The translations under genes were made by a program, and so were the position numbers. A DNA stretch of 64,000 bases, from contig NZ_BMTQ01000006.1 of the NCBI RefSeq assembly GCF_014649755.1, positions 62,001 through 126,000 on the forward strand, read 5' to 3'. The notes under the pieces are model-generated. The model searched no databases and had not been told where the DNA came from. It saw only the letters and a program-made list of their open reading frames with translations. Shown in pieces: positions 18,261 through 29,041 of the stretch (positions are counted from its first letter, which is position 1; each line of letters opens with the position of its first letter). This DNA is from Streptomyces litmocidini. GTDB taxonomy: Bacteria > Actinomycetota > Actinomycetes > Streptomycetales > Streptomycetaceae.

Positions 18261-19181
18261 TCAGTGCCCGGGCCGCTTTCCCCAGATGTAGACCCGGTCA
18301 CCCTTACGGAGGACACCCCAGAGTCTCCGTGCGTCGGCGTGGCTCAGATTGACGCAGCCGCGGCTGCCGCCGGGCGTGGCGAGCTGCCCGTGGACGGCGT
18401 GGAAGGCCTGGCCCCCGCTGAAGAACTGGGCGTACGGCATGGGGGTGTCGTAGAGGGACGACCAGTGGTCCTTGTGGCGCCGGTAGACGGTGTGCCAGCC
18501 GGTGCGGGTGGCGTAACCGGGCCGCCCGGTCCGCACGTTGACGACCCGGTACGTCACCTTCTTCCCCTTTCGCACCCACATGAGCTGGCGGTCGAGGTCG
18601 ACGCAGGCGACCGCGTACGCCTTCACGGGGCAGCGCCGGCCCGGGTCGAGGTTCTTCCGGGCGGCGAGCAGCTCGGCGCGGGCCCAGGTGACGGGCCCGG
18701 CGTACCCGGTGGCCGGCTTGATCTTCTCCTTCACCTGGAAGGCGCGGATCGCCCGGCAGTCGGCGGCGGACTGCTTCCCGTCGACCCGCAGTCCCAGCAG
18801 CCGCTCCACCCGCCGCTGGTGGGCGCCCGCCTTCGCGGTGCAGGCGGCGCCGACGGCGCTGCGCGGCAGGTACTCGACCAGCTCGTCGACCTCCTCCTCG
18901 GGCTCGGGCACGGGGACGTCGCCCTCCGGCCGGAGGGGCGGCGGCGCCTGATCGGGCGTGTCCATCGGATACTCGGCCGTCCCGCCCCCGACGACCCCGG
19001 GCACGAGCGGATCGGGACCGCCGGCGGGAGGGGCGACGAGGGCGGGGGCGTCAGGGCCAGGCGACGCGGCGGGGACGGGCGTCCCAGGGCCCGGCGACGC
19101 GGCGAGGGCGGCGGGGCCCAGCGCGAGGGAGGCGGCGAGGGCGAACGACGACAGCAAGGTACGACTTCTCCGGCGGGTCAC
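18261..19181 (-). CDS. secreted L,D-transpeptidase (YkuD domain)
   Basis: A 306-residue protein from GTG 19181 (GGGTGGG just upstream; GTG 19229 is an alternative). The signal peptide is RTLLSSFALAASLALGPAAL, followed by a Pro-rich linker, a peptidoglycan-binding-like helical domain (LLGLRVDGKQSAADCRAIRA) and a YkuD domain. The catalytic block HAVHGQLATPGGSRGCVNLS carries the nucleophilic Cys and the upstream His. Such enzymes form 3-3 peptidoglycan crosslinks. The gene sits between nnrD/E and alr in the cell-wall gene run. Confidence 0.93.
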   Translation of the reverse strand: MTRRRSRTLLSSFALAASLALGPAALAASPGPGTPVPAASPGPDAPALVAPPAGGPDPLVPGVVGGGTAEYPMDTPDQAPPPLRPEGDVPVPEPEEEVDELVEYLPRSAVGAACTAKAGAHQRRVERLLGLRVDGKQSAADCRAIRAFQVKEKIKPATGYAGPVTWARAELLAARKNLDPGRRCPVKAYAVACVDLDRQLMWVRKGKKVTYRVVNVRTGRPGYATRTGWHTVYRRHKDHWSSLYDTPMPYAQFFSGGQAFHAVHGQLATPGGSRGCVNLSHADARRLWGVLRKGDRVYIWGKRPGH

Positions 19182-19277
19182 CCCACCCACCCAAACCGCC
19201 CGCCGCCCCGGCAGCGCGCGGGAACCCACGGCCGGGTCAACGGTGTTCGGCCGAGTGGGGGGAGCCGGCGTCGTCCG

Positions 19278-20732
19278 CTACATCCCCGCCGTCACGTCCC
19301 GCCACGCCCCCCGCAGCGAGGCCGCCACCTCCGTGGCCGTCACCGGCGCGCCCCCCTCCGCCGCCCGCCGGGCGGCGAGACCGTGCAGATAGGCCGCGCA
19401 GGAGGCCGCGTCCAGGGCGGGAAGACCGGCCGCGAGGAGAGAACCGGCGAGGCCGGACAGGACGTCGCCGCTGCCCGCCGTCGCCAGCCAGGACGTCCCG
19501 GTCGGGTTCACCCGCACGGGTCCGGCCCCGTCCGCCCCGCACACCACCGTCGTCGACCCCTTCAGGAGGACCGTCGCCCCGAAGCGGCCCGCCAGTTCGC
19601 GCACCGCCGCGAGGCGCCCCGCCTCGACCTCCTCCCGCGCGACGCCGAGCAGCGCCGCCGCCTCGCCGGCGTGCGGGGTCAGCAGGGTCGGCGCCCTACG
19701 GGCCCGGACGGCGTCCGGCGCGAGCCCCCGCAGACCGTCCGCGTCGACGAGCACGGGCACGTCCGAGGCCAGGACCTCCTCGACGGCGACCCCGGCGCCC
19801 GGCCCCTCCCCGATGCCGGGCCCGACGACCCACGCCTGGACCCGCCCCGCCTTGTCGGGGGGACCGGGGTGCACCAGTGTCTCGGGGTGCGCGGCGATCA
19901 CGGCGTCACCGGCGTGACCCACGTACCGCACCGCCCCCGCGCCGCCGCGCAGCGCGCCCGCCACGGCGAGCACGGCGGCGCCGGGGTAGCGGACGGAACC
20001 GGCGAGGACCCCGACGACGCCCCGCCGGTACTTGTCGCTCTCGGCGCCCGGCACCGGCAGCAGCCGCGCCAGGTCCTCGTGCTGGAGGGCCTCCAGGTCC
20101 GGCACGCCCGGCAGCACCTCACCGAGTCCGATGTCGACGAGCCGCAGGGCCCCCGCGCACTCCCTGGCCGGGTCGACGAGCAGCCCCGGCTTGTACGTCC
20201 CGAACGTGATCGTCGCGTCGGCCCGCAGCGCCTCGCCGCGGACCTCCCCGGTGTCGGCGTCGACGCCGCTCGGCAGGTCGACGGCGACGACGACGGCGTC
20301 CGAGCCGCGCGCGGCCCGGGCGACGGGCACGGCCTCGGGGCGCAGGCCGCCGCGCCCTCCGATGCCGGTGATGCCGTCGAGGACGAGGTCGGCGGCGGCG
20401 AGGGGCCCGAACGGCTCGTCGGCGACCCGTCCGCCGGCCGCCCGGAGCGCCGCGAGGCCGCCCTCGTGCGCCCGCTCCCCGAGCAGCACGGCCGTCACGC
20501 CGGCACCGCGCCGGGCGAGCCTGGCCCCGGCGTACAGGGCGTCGCCGCCGTTGTCGCCGCTGCCGACGAGCAGGACGACCCGGGCGCCGTACACGCGCCC
20601 CTTCCCGAGCAGCGAACAACAGGCGGCGGCGAGGCCGGCGGCGGCGCGCTGCATGAGGGCGCCGGGGGGCAGGCGCGCCATGAGTTCGGCCTCGGCGGCC
20701 CGGACGGTCTCCACGCGGTAAGCGGTACGCAT
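19278..20732 (-). CDS. nnr: bifunctional NAD(P)HX epimerase / ADP-dependent NAD(P)HX dehydratase
   Basis: A 484-residue fusion. The N-terminal ~210 residues form the YjeF_N epimerase (VVLLVGSGDNGGDALYAGAR, DLVLDGITGIGG). The C-terminal ~270 residues form the ribokinase-like dehydratase (DADGLRG, LLTPHAGEAAALLG, NPTGTSWLATAGSGDVLSGL). Together they repair hydrated NADH and NADPH. ATG 20732 lies 93 bp after acpS. Bacterial enzymes of this kind are usually fused, as here. Confidence 0.96.
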   Translation of the reverse strand: MRTAYRVETVRAAEAELMARLPPGALMQRAAAGLAAACCSLLGKGRVYGARVVLLVGSGDNGGDALYAGARLARRGAGVTAVLLGERAHEGGLAALRAAGGRVADEPFGPLAAADLVLDGITGIGGRGGLRPEAVPVARAARGSDAVVVAVDLPSGVDADTGEVRGEALRADATITFGTYKPGLLVDPARECAGALRLVDIGLGEVLPGVPDLEALQHEDLARLLPVPGAESDKYRRGVVGVLAGSVRYPGAAVLAVAGALRGGAGAVRYVGHAGDAVIAAHPETLVHPGPPDKAGRVQAWVVGPGIGEGPGAGVAVEEVLASDVPVLVDADGLRGLAPDAVRARRAPTLLTPHAGEAAALLGVAREEVEAGRLAAVRELAGRFGATVLLKGSTTVVCGADGAGPVRVNPTGTSWLATAGSGDVLSGLAGSLLAAGLPALDAASCAAYLHGLAARRAAEGGAPVTATEVAASLRGAWRDVTAGM

Positions 20733-20825
20733 GCCCAGCAGTCTGCCCGCCGCCCGGCCGATCGTCCCGTCGGCCGACGCGCCGCCCGCGCGGGCCCGCG
20801 CCCCGGACGGCCCCCGGCCCGGGGG

Positions 20826-21194
20826 TCAGCCCTCGGCGATGACCACCGCCGACGCCACCCCCGCGTCATGGCTCAACGACACGTGCCAGTGCCGGACTCC
20901 CAGCTCCGCCGCCCGCGCCGCCACCGTCCCCCGTACCCGCAGCCGCGGCTGCCCGCTGCCCTCGACGTACACCTCGGCGTCCGTCCAGTGCAGCCCGCCC
21001 GGCGCGCCGAGCGCCTTCGCGAGGGCCTCCTTCGCGGCGAAGCGCACCGCGAGCGAGGCGGGTCCGCGCCGTTCGCCGCTCGGGAGGAGCACCTCGCGCT
21101 CGACGAAGAGGCGCTGGAGCAGCCCCGGTGTCCGCTCGATGGACGCGGCGAAACGGTCGATCTCCGCCACGTCGATCCCCACCCCAATGATCAT
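20826..21194 (-). CDS. acpS: holo-[acyl-carrier-protein] synthase
   Basis: A 122-residue phosphopantetheinyl transferase that loads the 4'-phosphopantetheine arm on acyl carrier proteins. Both family motifs are present: [20 protein letters not shown] (Mg-binding Asp) and [15 protein letters not shown] (Glu and Lys), plus [22 protein letters not shown] 21194 is 7 bp after the glmS stop, so it is co-transcribed with glmS. Confidence 0.96.
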   Translation of the reverse strand: MIIGVGIDVAEIDRFAASIERTPGLLQRLFVEREVLLPSGERRGPASLAVRFAAKEALAKALGAPGGLHWTDAEVYVEGSGQPRLRVRGTVAARAAELGVRHWHVSLSHDAGVASAVVIAEG

Positions 21195-21201
21195 TTACCA
21201 C

Positions 21202-23049
21202 TCACTCCACGGTCACTGATTTGGCCAGGTTGCGCGGCTGGTCGACCTCGTTGCCCCGCGCGGTGGCGAGCTCGCAGGCGAAGACCTGGAGCGGCACGGT
21301 GGCGACCAGCGGCTGGAGCAGCGTAGGCGTGGCGGGGATGCGGACGAGGTGGTCGGCGTACGGGACGACGGCCTCGTCGCCCTCCTCCGCGATGACGATG
21401 GTCCGCGCTCCACGGGCCCGGATCTCCTGGATGTTGGAGACGATCTTGTCGTGGAGGACGGAGCGGCCGCGCGGCGAGGGCACGACCACGACGACCGGCA
21501 GGCCTTCCTCGATGAGCGCGATCGGTCCGTGCTTGAGCTCGCCGGCCGCGAAGCCCTCGGCGTGCATGTACGCGAGCTCCTTGAGCTTGAGCGCGCCTTC
21601 CAGGGCCACCGGGTGGCCGACGTGCCGGCCGAGGAAGAGGACGGTGTCCTTGTCGGCGAGGGTCCGGGCGAGGGCCCGTACCGGTTCCATGGTCTCCAGG
21701 ACGCGCTCGACGTCGTCGCCGATGCGGGCGAGGTCGCGGACGACGGCGTTGATCTCGTCGCCCCACTGGGTGCCGCGCACCTGGCCGAGGTAGAGGGCGA
21801 GCAGGTAACAGGCCACCAGCTGCGTGAGGAAGGCCTTCGTCGAGGCGACGGCGACCTCGGGCCCGGCGTGGGTGTAGAGGACGGCGTCCGACTCCCGGGG
21901 GATGGTCGAGCCGTTCGTGTTGCACACGGCGAGCACCTTCGCGCCCTGCTCCCGGGCGTGCCGGAGCGCCATGAGGGTGTCCATGGTCTCGCCGGACTGG
22001 GAGATCGCGATGACGAGGGTGCGCCGGTTCAGGATCGGGTCGCGGTAGCGGAACTCGCTGGCGAGTTCGACCTCGCAGGGGATGCGGGTCCAGTGCTCGA
22101 TGGCGTACTTGGCGATGAGTCCGGCGTGGAAGGCGGTGCCGCAGGCGACGACGACGACCTTGTCGGCCTCGCGGAGCACGGTGGCGGGGATCCGCAGCTC
22201 GTCGAGGGTGAGCCGGCCGGCCGCGTCGATCCGTCCGAGGAGGGTGTCGGCGACGGCCTTGGGCTGCTCGGCGATCTCCTTGAGCATGAAGGAGGCGTAG
22301 CCGCCCTTCTCCGCGGCGGAGGCGTCCCAGTCGACGTGGTAGGCCCGGACGTCGGCGGGCCCGCCGTCGAAGTCGGTGACGGTGACGCCGTCCCTGGTCA
22401 GCTCGACGACCTGGTCCTGCCCGAGCTCGATGGCGGAGCGGGTGTGGGCGATGAACGCGGACACGTCGGAGGCGAGGAAGTTCTCGCCCTCCCCCACGCC
22501 GACGACGAGCGGCGAGTTCCGGCGGGCGCCGACGACGACGTCGGGCTGGTCGGCGTGGACGGCGACGAGGGTGAAGGCCCCGTCGAGGCGGCGGCAGACG
22601 AGCCGCATGGCCTCGGCGAGGTCGCCGACGGAGGAGAACTCCTCGGCGAGGAGGTGGGCGACGGTCTCGGTGTCGGTCTCGGAGAGCAGCGTGTGGCCGC
22701 GCTCGACGAGCTCCTCCCGGAGGGCGGCGAAGTTCTCGATGATGCCGTTGTGGACGACGGCGACGCGCCCGGCGTTGTCGAGGTGCGGGTGCGCGTTGGC
22801 GTCGGTGGGCCCGCCGTGGGTGGCCCAGCGGGTGTGCCCGATGCCGACGGAGCCGCCGGGCAGCGGCCGGTCGACGAGTTCCTTCTCCAGGTTGACGAGC
22901 TTGCCCGCCTTCTTGGCCGCGGCGATCCCCCCGTCGGAGAGCACCGCGACCCCGGCCGAGTCGTAGCCCCGGTATTCGAGCCGCTTGAGGCCCGTGACCA
23001 CCACATCAAGCGCCGACTGCCCGCCGACGTAACCCACGATTCCGCACAT
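21202..23049 (-). CDS. glmS: glucosamine-6-phosphate synthase (isomerizing)
   Basis: A 615-residue enzyme that makes glucosamine-6-phosphate from fructose-6-phosphate and glutamine, feeding UDP-GlcNAc. It starts [10 protein letters not shown] with the catalytic Cys2, followed by the Ntn glutaminase domain ([18 protein letters not shown]). Two SIS isomerase domains follow ([39 protein letters not shown]). The C-terminus is [10 protein letters not shown]. It is the first gene of a glmS-acpS-nnr run, with glmM on the same strand about 3 kb upstream. No riboswitch-like leader is evident. Confidence 0.97.
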   Translation of the reverse strand: MCGIVGYVGGQSALDVVVTGLKRLEYRGYDSAGVAVLSDGGIAAAKKAGKLVNLEKELVDRPLPGGSVGIGHTRWATHGGPTDANAHPHLDNAGRVAVVHNGIIENFAALREELVERGHTLLSETDTETVAHLLAEEFSSVGDLAEAMRLVCRRLDGAFTLVAVHADQPDVVVGARRNSPLVVGVGEGENFLASDVSAFIAHTRSAIELGQDQVVELTRDGVTVTDFDGGPADVRAYHVDWDASAAEKGGYASFMLKEIAEQPKAVADTLLGRIDAAGRLTLDELRIPATVLREADKVVVVACGTAFHAGLIAKYAIEHWTRIPCEVELASEFRYRDPILNRRTLVIAISQSGETMDTLMALRHAREQGAKVLAVCNTNGSTIPRESDAVLYTHAGPEVAVASTKAFLTQLVACYLLALYLGQVRGTQWGDEINAVVRDLARIGDDVERVLETMEPVRALARTLADKDTVLFLGRHVGHPVALEGALKLKELAYMHAEGFAAGELKHGPIALIEEGLPVVVVVPSPRGRSVLHDKIVSNIQEIRARGARTIVIAEEGDEAVVPYADHLVRIPATPTLLQPLVATVPLQVFACELATARGNEVDQPRNLAKSVTVE

Positions 23050-23148
23050 GACGGCAGGCTACGCCGGAACCCCTCCCACCGACCGGAGTCGACGCGGGGC
23101 GCGCCCCGCCCGTGTCACGGGGGGCGCGGCGGAGGGTGCGGGCCGGGG

Positions 23149-23913
23149 TCAGCCGAGCTTGGCGGCCTGCGCGTCGATCACGGCCGTCGGCAGCTCCCGG
23201 ACCCCGCCGGGGGCGAAGCTGACGGTCGAGAACGACGCGAGGGTGTTGCCCTTGCGGAAGACGACGAGCTTGCTCGTGAACGGCTCGCCCTCCAGGTCGG
23301 AGGTGACGGTGAAGGCGACCGCCTCGTCACCGGCGGTCACGCTCGCCGGGGCGACCTTGCTGACCTTGGTCTTCTCCGCGCCGTGGACGACGTCGAAGCC
23401 GTCGGCGCACTCGGTGCCGGCCTTCTTCACGGAGGCGAAGGCGTCCTGGGCGCCCCGGCCGTCGTACGAACCGAGCGTCAGGGCGGTCATCTGGACGCCG
23501 AGCCCCCCGAGGAGCGCGTCCTTCGGCGAGGCCGTCGCGTCCTTCCTGGGCTCGGCGAGCACCTTGCGCTCGGCGGACGCGGCGGGCGAGCCGGGCGAGA
23601 TGAAGGACATGGCGTGGGCGATCGGCGTGCAGGCGGGCTTGCCGGCGGTGACCCCGTCCGCCGTGACGACGTCCTCGGCCCCGGCCTTCTGCACCTGGTA
23701 GCCCTCCAGGTCGCCCTTCTCGACGATCAGCTCGTCCAGCTCGGCGGCGGACAGCGCCCTGGCGGCGGGCGCGGCGGTGGCGGAGGCGCTCGGCGCGGAG
23801 TCCTCGCCGCCCTTGCCCGGGTCGCTCTTCTCCCCGCCCCCGCACGCCGTGACGAGCAGCGCGAGGGAGACGGCGGTGGTGGCGACGGCGGTGCTTCTGA
23901 CGAACGTACGCAT
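23149..23913 (-). CDS. secreted lipoprotein, unknown function
   Basis: A 254-residue protein from ATG 23913. The signal [20 protein letters not shown] has a clear lipobox, followed by [15 protein letters not shown] and an Ala/Ser linker. The mature domain (~180 residues) includes [20 protein letters not shown], two conserved-looking Cys (GKPACTPIA and GTECADGF) that could form a disulfide, and beta-rich stretches ([17 protein letters not shown]). It resembles the many Streptomyces lipoproteins with PknH-sensor-like folds, but this is not certain. Confidence 0.82.
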   Translation of the reverse strand: MRTFVRSTAVATTAVSLALLVTACGGGEKSDPGKGGEDSAPSASATAAPAARALSAAELDELIVEKGDLEGYQVQKAGAEDVVTADGVTAGKPACTPIAHAMSFISPGSPAASAERKVLAEPRKDATASPKDALLGGLGVQMTALTLGSYDGRGAQDAFASVKKAGTECADGFDVVHGAEKTKVSKVAPASVTAGDEAVAFTVTSDLEGEPFTSKLVVFRKGNTLASFSTVSFAPGGVRELPTAVIDAQAAKLG

Positions 23914-24087
23914 GCGCGTGGTGCTCTCTGTTCTCTTCGTGCCGCCCCGGGCGGCTCCCCCCGCGTGAAGGATCGGGAGTCCACGCGGCATCAGCATGAT
24001 CGCTCCGGGGCGAGGGTCCGACAACGGCTTTTGCGGCGTGACCGACCCCACGACCCACGGAGCCCGCCGACCCCCGACAATGGCGGG

Positions 24088-25155
24088 GTGATCACTTCGC
24101 CGCCACGAAGCGCCAGCGGGGACGGCCCCGACGCAGACCCCGGCAGCGGTGCCGGGACCGGAGAGGGCGCCGGCCACGGGAGCCCCCGGAACGGGACCGG
24201 GCACCGCCGGCCGTCCGAGGCGACCCCGTACGTCGACCTCACCCGGGCCGAGTGGAGCGCCCTGCGCGACAAGACGCCGCTCCCGCTGACCGCCGACGAG
24301 GTCGAGCGGCTCCGCGGCCTCGGGGACGTCATCGACCTCGACGAGGTGCGGGACGTCTACCTCCCGCTGTCCCGGCTGCTCAACCTGTACGTGCAGGCCA
24401 CCAGCGGCCTCCGGGGCGCGCTGAACACCTTCCTCGGCGAGAGCGCCGAGCAGCGCGGCACCCCCTTCGTCATAGGGGTCGCCGGTTCGGTGGCGGTCGG
24501 CAAGTCCACGGTCTCCCGGCTGTTGCAGGCGCTGCTGGCCCGCTGGCCGGAGCACCCGCGCGTGGAGCTGGTGACCACGGACGCCTTCCTCTACCCGATG
24601 GAGGAGCTGAAGGCGCGCGGTCTGATGTCCCGCAAGGGTTTCCCCGAGTCGTACGACCGCCGGGCGCTGACCCGTTTCGTCGCGGACGTCAAGGCGGGCA
24701 AGGAGGAGGTCTCGGCCCCGGTCTATTCGCACCTGATCTACGACCGCGTGCCCGGCGAGCGGCTCGTGGTGCGCCGCCCGGACGTCCTCATCGTGGAGGG
24801 GCTGAACGTCCTCCAGCCGGCCCTGCCCGGCAAGGACGGCCGCACCCGGGTGGGCCTCGCCGACTACTTCGACTTCTCGGTGTACGTGGACGCCCGTCCG
24901 GAGGACATCGAGCGCTGGTACCTGAACCGCTTCCGGAAGCTGCGCGACACCGCCTTCCAGGACCCGTCCTCGTACTTCCGGCGCTGGACGCAGGTCTCCG
25001 AGGAGGAGGCCTTCGACTACGCCCGTACGATGTGGCGGACCATCAACAAGGTGAACCTGCTGGAGAACGTGGCCCCGACCCGCGGCCGGGCGACCCTCGT
25101 CGTCCGCAAGGGCCCCGACCACAAGGTCCAGCGGTTGAGCCTGCGGAAGCTCTGA
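24088..25155 (+). CDS. coaA: type I pantothenate kinase
   Basis: A 355-residue enzyme of CoA biosynthesis that phosphorylates pantothenate. The P-loop is [20 protein letters not shown] (residues ~130-149). Further family blocks are [36 protein letters not shown] and [18 protein letters not shown]. The N-terminal ~45 residues are a Gly/Pro-rich extension not needed for the fold. GTG 24088 fits the frame with GGCGGG adjacent; a later start would also keep the domain. It is divergent from the lipoprotein gene and followed 18 bp later by the DUF389 gene. Confidence 0.95.
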   Translation: MITSPPRSASGDGPDADPGSGAGTGEGAGHGSPRNGTGHRRPSEATPYVDLTRAEWSALRDKTPLPLTADEVERLRGLGDVIDLDEVRDVYLPLSRLLNLYVQATSGLRGALNTFLGESAEQRGTPFVIGVAGSVAVGKSTVSRLLQALLARWPEHPRVELVTTDAFLYPMEELKARGLMSRKGFPESYDRRALTRFVADVKAGKEEVSAPVYSHLIYDRVPGERLVVRRPDVLIVEGLNVLQPALPGKDGRTRVGLADYFDFSVYVDARPEDIERWYLNRFRKLRDTAFQDPSSYFRRWTQVSEEEAFDYARTMWRTINKVNLLENVAPTRGRATLVVRKGPDHKVQRLSLRKL

Positions 25156-25173
25156 CCTCCGTACGCTCTCCCC

Positions 25174-26124
25174 ATGCTGCATCTGAGGATGATCGTCCCG
25201 CCCGACCGCACCTCCGCCGCGGTCCGGTTGATCGAGTCGACCGTCGGCACCACCCATCTGGTGGTGCTGCCCGGAGCCGCCCGGAACCCCTCGGGCGATC
25301 TGGTCCTGTGCGACGCGGCCCGCGAGGCGGGGGACGAGCTGCTGCACGGGCTGCGGGAACTGGGGATCGACCGGGACGGTTCGATCGCGGTGGAGAACAT
25401 CGACCTGTCGATGTCCGCGCGGGCCGACACGGCCGAGGAGGAGGCCCCGGGCGAGGGCGCGGACGCCGTCATCTGGGAGCAGCTGGCGGAGGCGACCCAC
25501 GAGGACTCGACGCTCTCCTTCACGTACTTCTCCTTCATGGGCCTGGCGACGATGATCGCGGCCTGCGGTGTCGTCCTGGACAACGCGATCCTGATCGTGG
25601 GCGCCATGGCGGTCGGCCCGGAGTTCGGCCCGCTCGCCGGAGTGTGCACGGCGATCGTGCAACGGGCGCCGAGACTGGCGGCGCGCTCGCTGGTGGCGCT
25701 CCTCGTCGGCTTCGCGTCGGCGATCCTGGCGACCACCCTGTTCAGCCTGCTCATGGACTGGATGGACCTGTTCAGCCAGTCCATGCTCGACGCGCAGCGG
25801 CCGCAGACCAGCTTCATCTGGCAGCCGGACCCGTTCTCCTTCGTGGTGGCGCTCCTCGCGGGCGCCGCCGGCACGCTCTCGCTGACCTCGTCCAAGTCGG
25901 GCGCCATGGTGGGGGTGGCGATCTCGGTGACGACGGTCCCGGCGGCGGCGAACGCGGCGGTGGCGCTCAGCTACGGCGAGGTCGGACAGATGTGGGGGTC
26001 GATCCAGCAGCTGCTGCTCAACCTGCTGGGGATCATCCTGGCGGGGACGGCGACCCTGTCCCTCCAGAAGAGGCTGTGGCGGACCCAGCGCGGCCGTCTG
26101 AGGCGCCACCTGCGCAGGGGCTGA
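25174..26124 (+). CDS. DUF389-family membrane protein
   Basis: A 316-residue protein. A soluble N-terminal alpha/beta domain (~1-85, MLHLRMIVPPDRTSAAVRLI) is followed by about six hydrophobic helices, including YFSFMGLATMIAACGVVL, ILIVGAMAVGPEFGPLAGVC, LVALLVGFASAILATTLFSL and VVALLAGAAGTLSLTSSKSG. The GAMAVGPEFGPLAG and SGAMVGVAISVTTVPAAANA blocks are characteristic of DUF389. The function is unknown. It sits 18 bp after coaA, probably co-transcribed, and ends at a bidirectional hairpin facing glmM. Confidence 0.9.
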   Translation: MLHLRMIVPPDRTSAAVRLIESTVGTTHLVVLPGAARNPSGDLVLCDAAREAGDELLHGLRELGIDRDGSIAVENIDLSMSARADTAEEEAPGEGADAVIWEQLAEATHEDSTLSFTYFSFMGLATMIAACGVVLDNAILIVGAMAVGPEFGPLAGVCTAIVQRAPRLAARSLVALLVGFASAILATTLFSLLMDWMDLFSQSMLDAQRPQTSFIWQPDPFSFVVALLAGAAGTLSLTSSKSGAMVGVAISVTTVPAAANAAVALSYGEVGQMWGSIQQLLLNLLGIILAGTATLSLQKRLWRTQRGRLRRHLRRG

Positions 26125-26141
26125 CCCCGGCCCGGAGCGAA

Positions 26142-26180
26142 GAGGCCCCGCCGTACCGGAGTCCGGTGCGACGGGGCCTC
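26142..26180. terminator. bidirectional terminator between DUF389 gene and glmM
   Basis: An 18-bp stem (26142-26159 against 26163-26180, one mismatch and one G-U) with core GAGGCCCCG/CGGGGCCTC lies between the convergent stops. Confidence 0.85.
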
Positions 26181-26209
26181 CCCGTGTGCATGACGGTGCC
26201 TCAGGAAGG

Positions 26210-27568
26210 CTAGCCCAGGGCGGACTTCACGACGTCCGCGAGGCGCTGCGCGACCGCGCGGGCCTGCTCGATGTCGGCGGCCTCGACCATGACGCGGACC
26301 AGCGGTTCGGTGCCGGAGGAGCGCAGCAGGACGCGGCCGGTGGAGCCGAGCTCGCGCTCGGCCTCGATGACGGCCGCGGCGAGCTCGCCGGAGGTGGTCA
26401 CGCGGGACTTGTCGACGTCCTTGACGTTGATGAGGATCTGCGGGAGCCGCTCCATGACGCCGGCGAGGTCCGCGAGCGACTTGCCGGTGGCGGCGACGCG
26501 GGCGGCCAGCATCAGACCGGTGAGGGTGCCGTCGCCGGTGGTGGCGTGGTCGAGCACGATGACGTGTCCCGACTGCTCGCCGCCGAGCGCGTAGCCGTTC
26601 TCCTTCATGGACTCCAGGACGTAGCGGTCGCCGACCGCGGTCTGGACGAGGTTCAGGCCCTCGCGCTCCATGGCGAGCTTGAAGCCCAGGTTGGACATGA
26701 CGGTGGCGACGACGGTGTCACCGCGCAGGGTGCCGGCCTCGCGCATGGCGAGGGCGAGCACGGCGAGGATCTGGTCGCCGTCGACCTCGTTGCCGGCGGC
26801 GTCGACGGCGAGGCAGCGGTCGGCGTCGCCGTCGTGGGCGATGCCCAGGTCGGCGCCGTGCTCGACGACGGCGGCCTTGAGCAGGTCCAGGTGGGTGGAG
26901 CCGCAGCCGTCGTTGATGTTGAGGCCGTCCGGCTCGGCACCGATGGTGACGACCTCGGCGCCGGCGCGGGAGAAGGCCTCGGGCGAGACGCGGGCGGCGG
27001 CGCCGTGGGCCTCGTCGAGGACGATCTTGAGGCCGTCGAGGCGGTTGGGGAGGACGGCGATGAGGTGGGAGACGTACGTCTCGAAGCCCTCGCCGACGTC
27101 GCGCACGCGGCCGACGCCGGCACCGGTCGGACGCTCCCACGGGGCGCCGGTGCGGTGCTCCTCGTACACGGCCTCGATCTTGTCCTCCAGCTCGTCGGCG
27201 AGCTTGTGGCCGCCGCGGGCGAAGAACTTGATGCCGTTGTCGGGCATGGCGTTGTGGCTGGCGGAGAGCATCACGCCGAGGTCGGCGCCGAGGACGCCGG
27301 TGAGGTGGGCCACGGCCGGGGTGGGCAGGACGCCGACGCGCAGCACGTCGACGCCGGCGCTGGCGAGGCCCGCGACGACGGCCGCTTCGAGGAACTCTCC
27401 GGAGGCGCGCGGGTCCCGCCCGACCACGGCGGTCGGCCGGTGGCCCTCGAAGGTGCCCGCCTCGGCGAGCACGTGCGCGGCCGCGACCGACAGGCCGAGC
27501 GCCAGCTCCGCCGTCAGGTCCGCGTTGGCGACGCCGCGTACGCCGTCCGTGCCGAAGAGTCGTCCCAC
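26210..27568 (-). CDS. glmM: phosphoglucosamine mutase
   Basis: A 452-residue alpha-D-phosphohexomutase that converts GlcN-6-P to GlcN-1-P, the step after GlmS. GTG 27568 with GGAGGAC upstream gives the classic [15 protein letters not shown]. The phosphoserine loop is [18 protein letters not shown]. The metal loop is [13 protein letters not shown], the sugar-binding loop GGEQSGHVI, and the phosphate-binding loop [16 protein letters not shown]. It follows rpsI on the same strand behind a strong terminator, so it probably relies on read-through or its own promoter. Confidence 0.97.
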   Translation of the reverse strand: MGRLFGTDGVRGVANADLTAELALGLSVAAAHVLAEAGTFEGHRPTAVVGRDPRASGEFLEAAVVAGLASAGVDVLRVGVLPTPAVAHLTGVLGADLGVMLSASHNAMPDNGIKFFARGGHKLADELEDKIEAVYEEHRTGAPWERPTGAGVGRVRDVGEGFETYVSHLIAVLPNRLDGLKIVLDEAHGAAARVSPEAFSRAGAEVVTIGAEPDGLNINDGCGSTHLDLLKAAVVEHGADLGIAHDGDADRCLAVDAAGNEVDGDQILAVLALAMREAGTLRGDTVVATVMSNLGFKLAMEREGLNLVQTAVGDRYVLESMKENGYALGGEQSGHVIVLDHATTGDGTLTGLMLAARVAATGKSLADLAGVMERLPQILINVKDVDKSRVTTSGELAAAVIEAERELGSTGRVLLRSSGTEPLVRVMVEAADIEQARAVAQRLADVVKSALG

Positions 27569-27622
27569 AGCTGTCCTCCGAAAATACGTGCCCAAGCGAA
27601 AGAGAAAGAGGTTATGAAAAAA

Positions 27623-27663
27623 CGTACGCCCCGACGGCACGGGCAGTGCCGCCGGGGCGTACG
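27623..27663 (-). terminator. intrinsic terminator of the rplM-rpsI operon
   Basis: An 18-bp stem (27623-27640 against 27646-27663, one mismatch, loop GGGCA) is followed on the minus strand by a run of six T. This is one of the few U-tract terminators in the window. Confidence 0.93.
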
Positions 27664-27685
27664 AAAGCAGACCGAGCAGGCGTGA

Positions 27686-28198
27686 TTAGCGCTTGCTGTA
27701 CTGCGGAGCCTTGCGGGCCTTCTTGAGACCGGCCTTCTTCCGCTCGACCGCGCGGTCGTCACGGGAGAGGAAGCCGGCCTTCTTCAGCGCCGGGCGGTTG
27801 TTCTCGACGTCCGCCTCGTTCAGCGCACGGGCCACGCCGAGGCGCAGGGCGCCGGCCTGGCCGGAGACACCGCCACCCGCGATGCGGGCGATGACGTCGT
27901 AGCGGTTGTCGAGCTCGAGCACCTTGAAGGGCTCGTTGACTTCCTGCTGGTGCACCTTGTTGGGGAAGTAGTCCTCAAGGGTGCGACCGTTGATCTTCCA
28001 CTTGCCGGTGCCCGGAACGATCCGGACGCGGGCGATGGCGTTCTTGCGACGGCCCAGGCCGGCGGCCGGCTGCGGGTCGCCGAAGCGGGACGCGAGCGAC
28101 TCGGAGGTGTACTCACCCTCGACGAGCTCGGTCTCGGTGGTGTACTCCTCGACGCCCTCGAACTCGTCGACGGGGGTCTCGGGGGTGGTCTCGGCCAC
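27686..28198 (-). CDS. rpsI: 30S ribosomal protein S9
   Basis: A 170-residue protein with an acidic actinobacterial N-terminal extension ([20 protein letters not shown]). The S9 core has [37 protein letters not shown] and the tail [14 protein letters not shown] that reaches the P-site tRNA. The GTG start follows GAGGAG. It is the second gene of the rplM-rpsI operon, 44 bp after rplM, and ends before a U-tract terminator. Confidence 0.98.
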   Translation of the reverse strand: MAETTPETPVDEFEGVEEYTTETELVEGEYTSESLASRFGDPQPAAGLGRRKNAIARVRIVPGTGKWKINGRTLEDYFPNKVHQQEVNEPFKVLELDNRYDVIARIAGGGVSGQAGALRLGVARALNEADVENNRPALKKAGFLSRDDRAVERKKAGLKKARKAPQYSKR

Positions 28199-28242
28199 GA
28201 TTCTCCTCAGATTTCTTTCGTTCTTAGGGGGTGTGGCCGGAA

Positions 28243-28686
28243 CTACTGCGCGACCTGGGTGATCTCGAACGGGACCGGCTGCTGGGCAGCGTGCGGGTGG
28301 TTCTCGCCCGCGTAGACCTTCAGCTTCGAGAGCATCTGACGGCCCAGGGAGTTCTTGGGGATCATGCCCTTGATGGCCTTCTCGACGGCCTTCTCGGGGT
28401 TCTTGGCGAGCAGCTCGTCGTAGCGGACGGAGCGCAGACCACCCGGGAAGCCGGAGTGGCGGTAGGCCATCTTCTGGGTCTTCTTGTTGCCGGACAGGTG
28501 GACCTTGTCAGCGTTGATGATGATGACGAAGTCGCCCATGTCCATGTGCGGGGCGTAGACGGGCTTGTGCTTGCCTCGCAGGAGGTTCGCAGCCGTCGTC
28601 GCCAGACGGCCCAGGACGATGTCCTGCGCGTCGATGATGTGCCACTGGCGAGTGACATCGCCGGGCTTGGGGCTGTACGTACGCAC
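28243..28686 (-). CDS. rplM: 50S ribosomal protein L13
   Basis: A 147-residue protein with the complete L13 fold: [40 protein letters not shown] and [18 protein letters not shown] 28686 is the start. It is an early-assembling large-subunit protein and opens the rplM-rpsI operon behind a ~170-nt leader. In E. coli L13 represses its own operon; whether that holds here cannot be read from sequence. Confidence 0.98.
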   Translation of the reverse strand: MRTYSPKPGDVTRQWHIIDAQDIVLGRLATTAANLLRGKHKPVYAPHMDMGDFVIIINADKVHLSGNKKTQKMAYRHSGFPGGLRSVRYDELLAKNPEKAVEKAIKGMIPKNSLGRQMLSKLKVYAGENHPHAAQQPVPFEITQVAQ

Positions 28687-28863
28687 TTCGTAGCCTTCGC
28701 TTCTTCAGTGGATGGAGTCCAGACACACCTGAAGCGATCATGCAGCTGGGGCCTGCACTGCCGGGACACCGCCCGTATGCGAGCCACTGGTAACTGCTCC
28801 AGGGAACTTGCGTAAGGGCCCTTCGCGTGAGAACGACGAAGCCACTACGCATAACAAACCGCA
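28687..28863 (-). other. rplM leader region
   Basis: An untranslated leader of about 170 nt is predicted between the promoter and the GTG of rplM. I see no obvious gene. Further upstream, to the ABC-F stop at 29042, lies a GC-rich stretch with short GAGGGCTCGG repeats near 28955-28985. Confidence 0.5.
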
Positions 28864-28893
28864 ACAGTACCCGCGCCACCCCGGACGGGTCAA
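28864..28893 (-). promoter_or_regulatory. probable rplM-rpsI promoter
   Basis: On the minus strand TTGACC (28893-28888) and TACTGT (28869-28864) are 18 bp apart, a reasonable principal-sigma promoter about 170 bp before rplM. Confidence 0.6.
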
Positions 28894-29041
28894 AACGGGT
28901 GGTGACCCGGCCGTGGGCGATCATTCCGCAGGGCGGGGGCCCCTGCTCGGGCGAGGGCGAGGGCTCGGAGGAGGGCGAGGGCTCGGGGGGCGGGCACGGC
29001 CCCGGACGCGCCTCCCGTGCCGGGGCCCGCCCCACGACCGC

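Noticed and set aside
23050..23148. A riboswitch or ribozyme in front of glmS, as in Bacillus.
   Set aside because: The upstream sequence is short and shows no recognisable glmS ribozyme structure.
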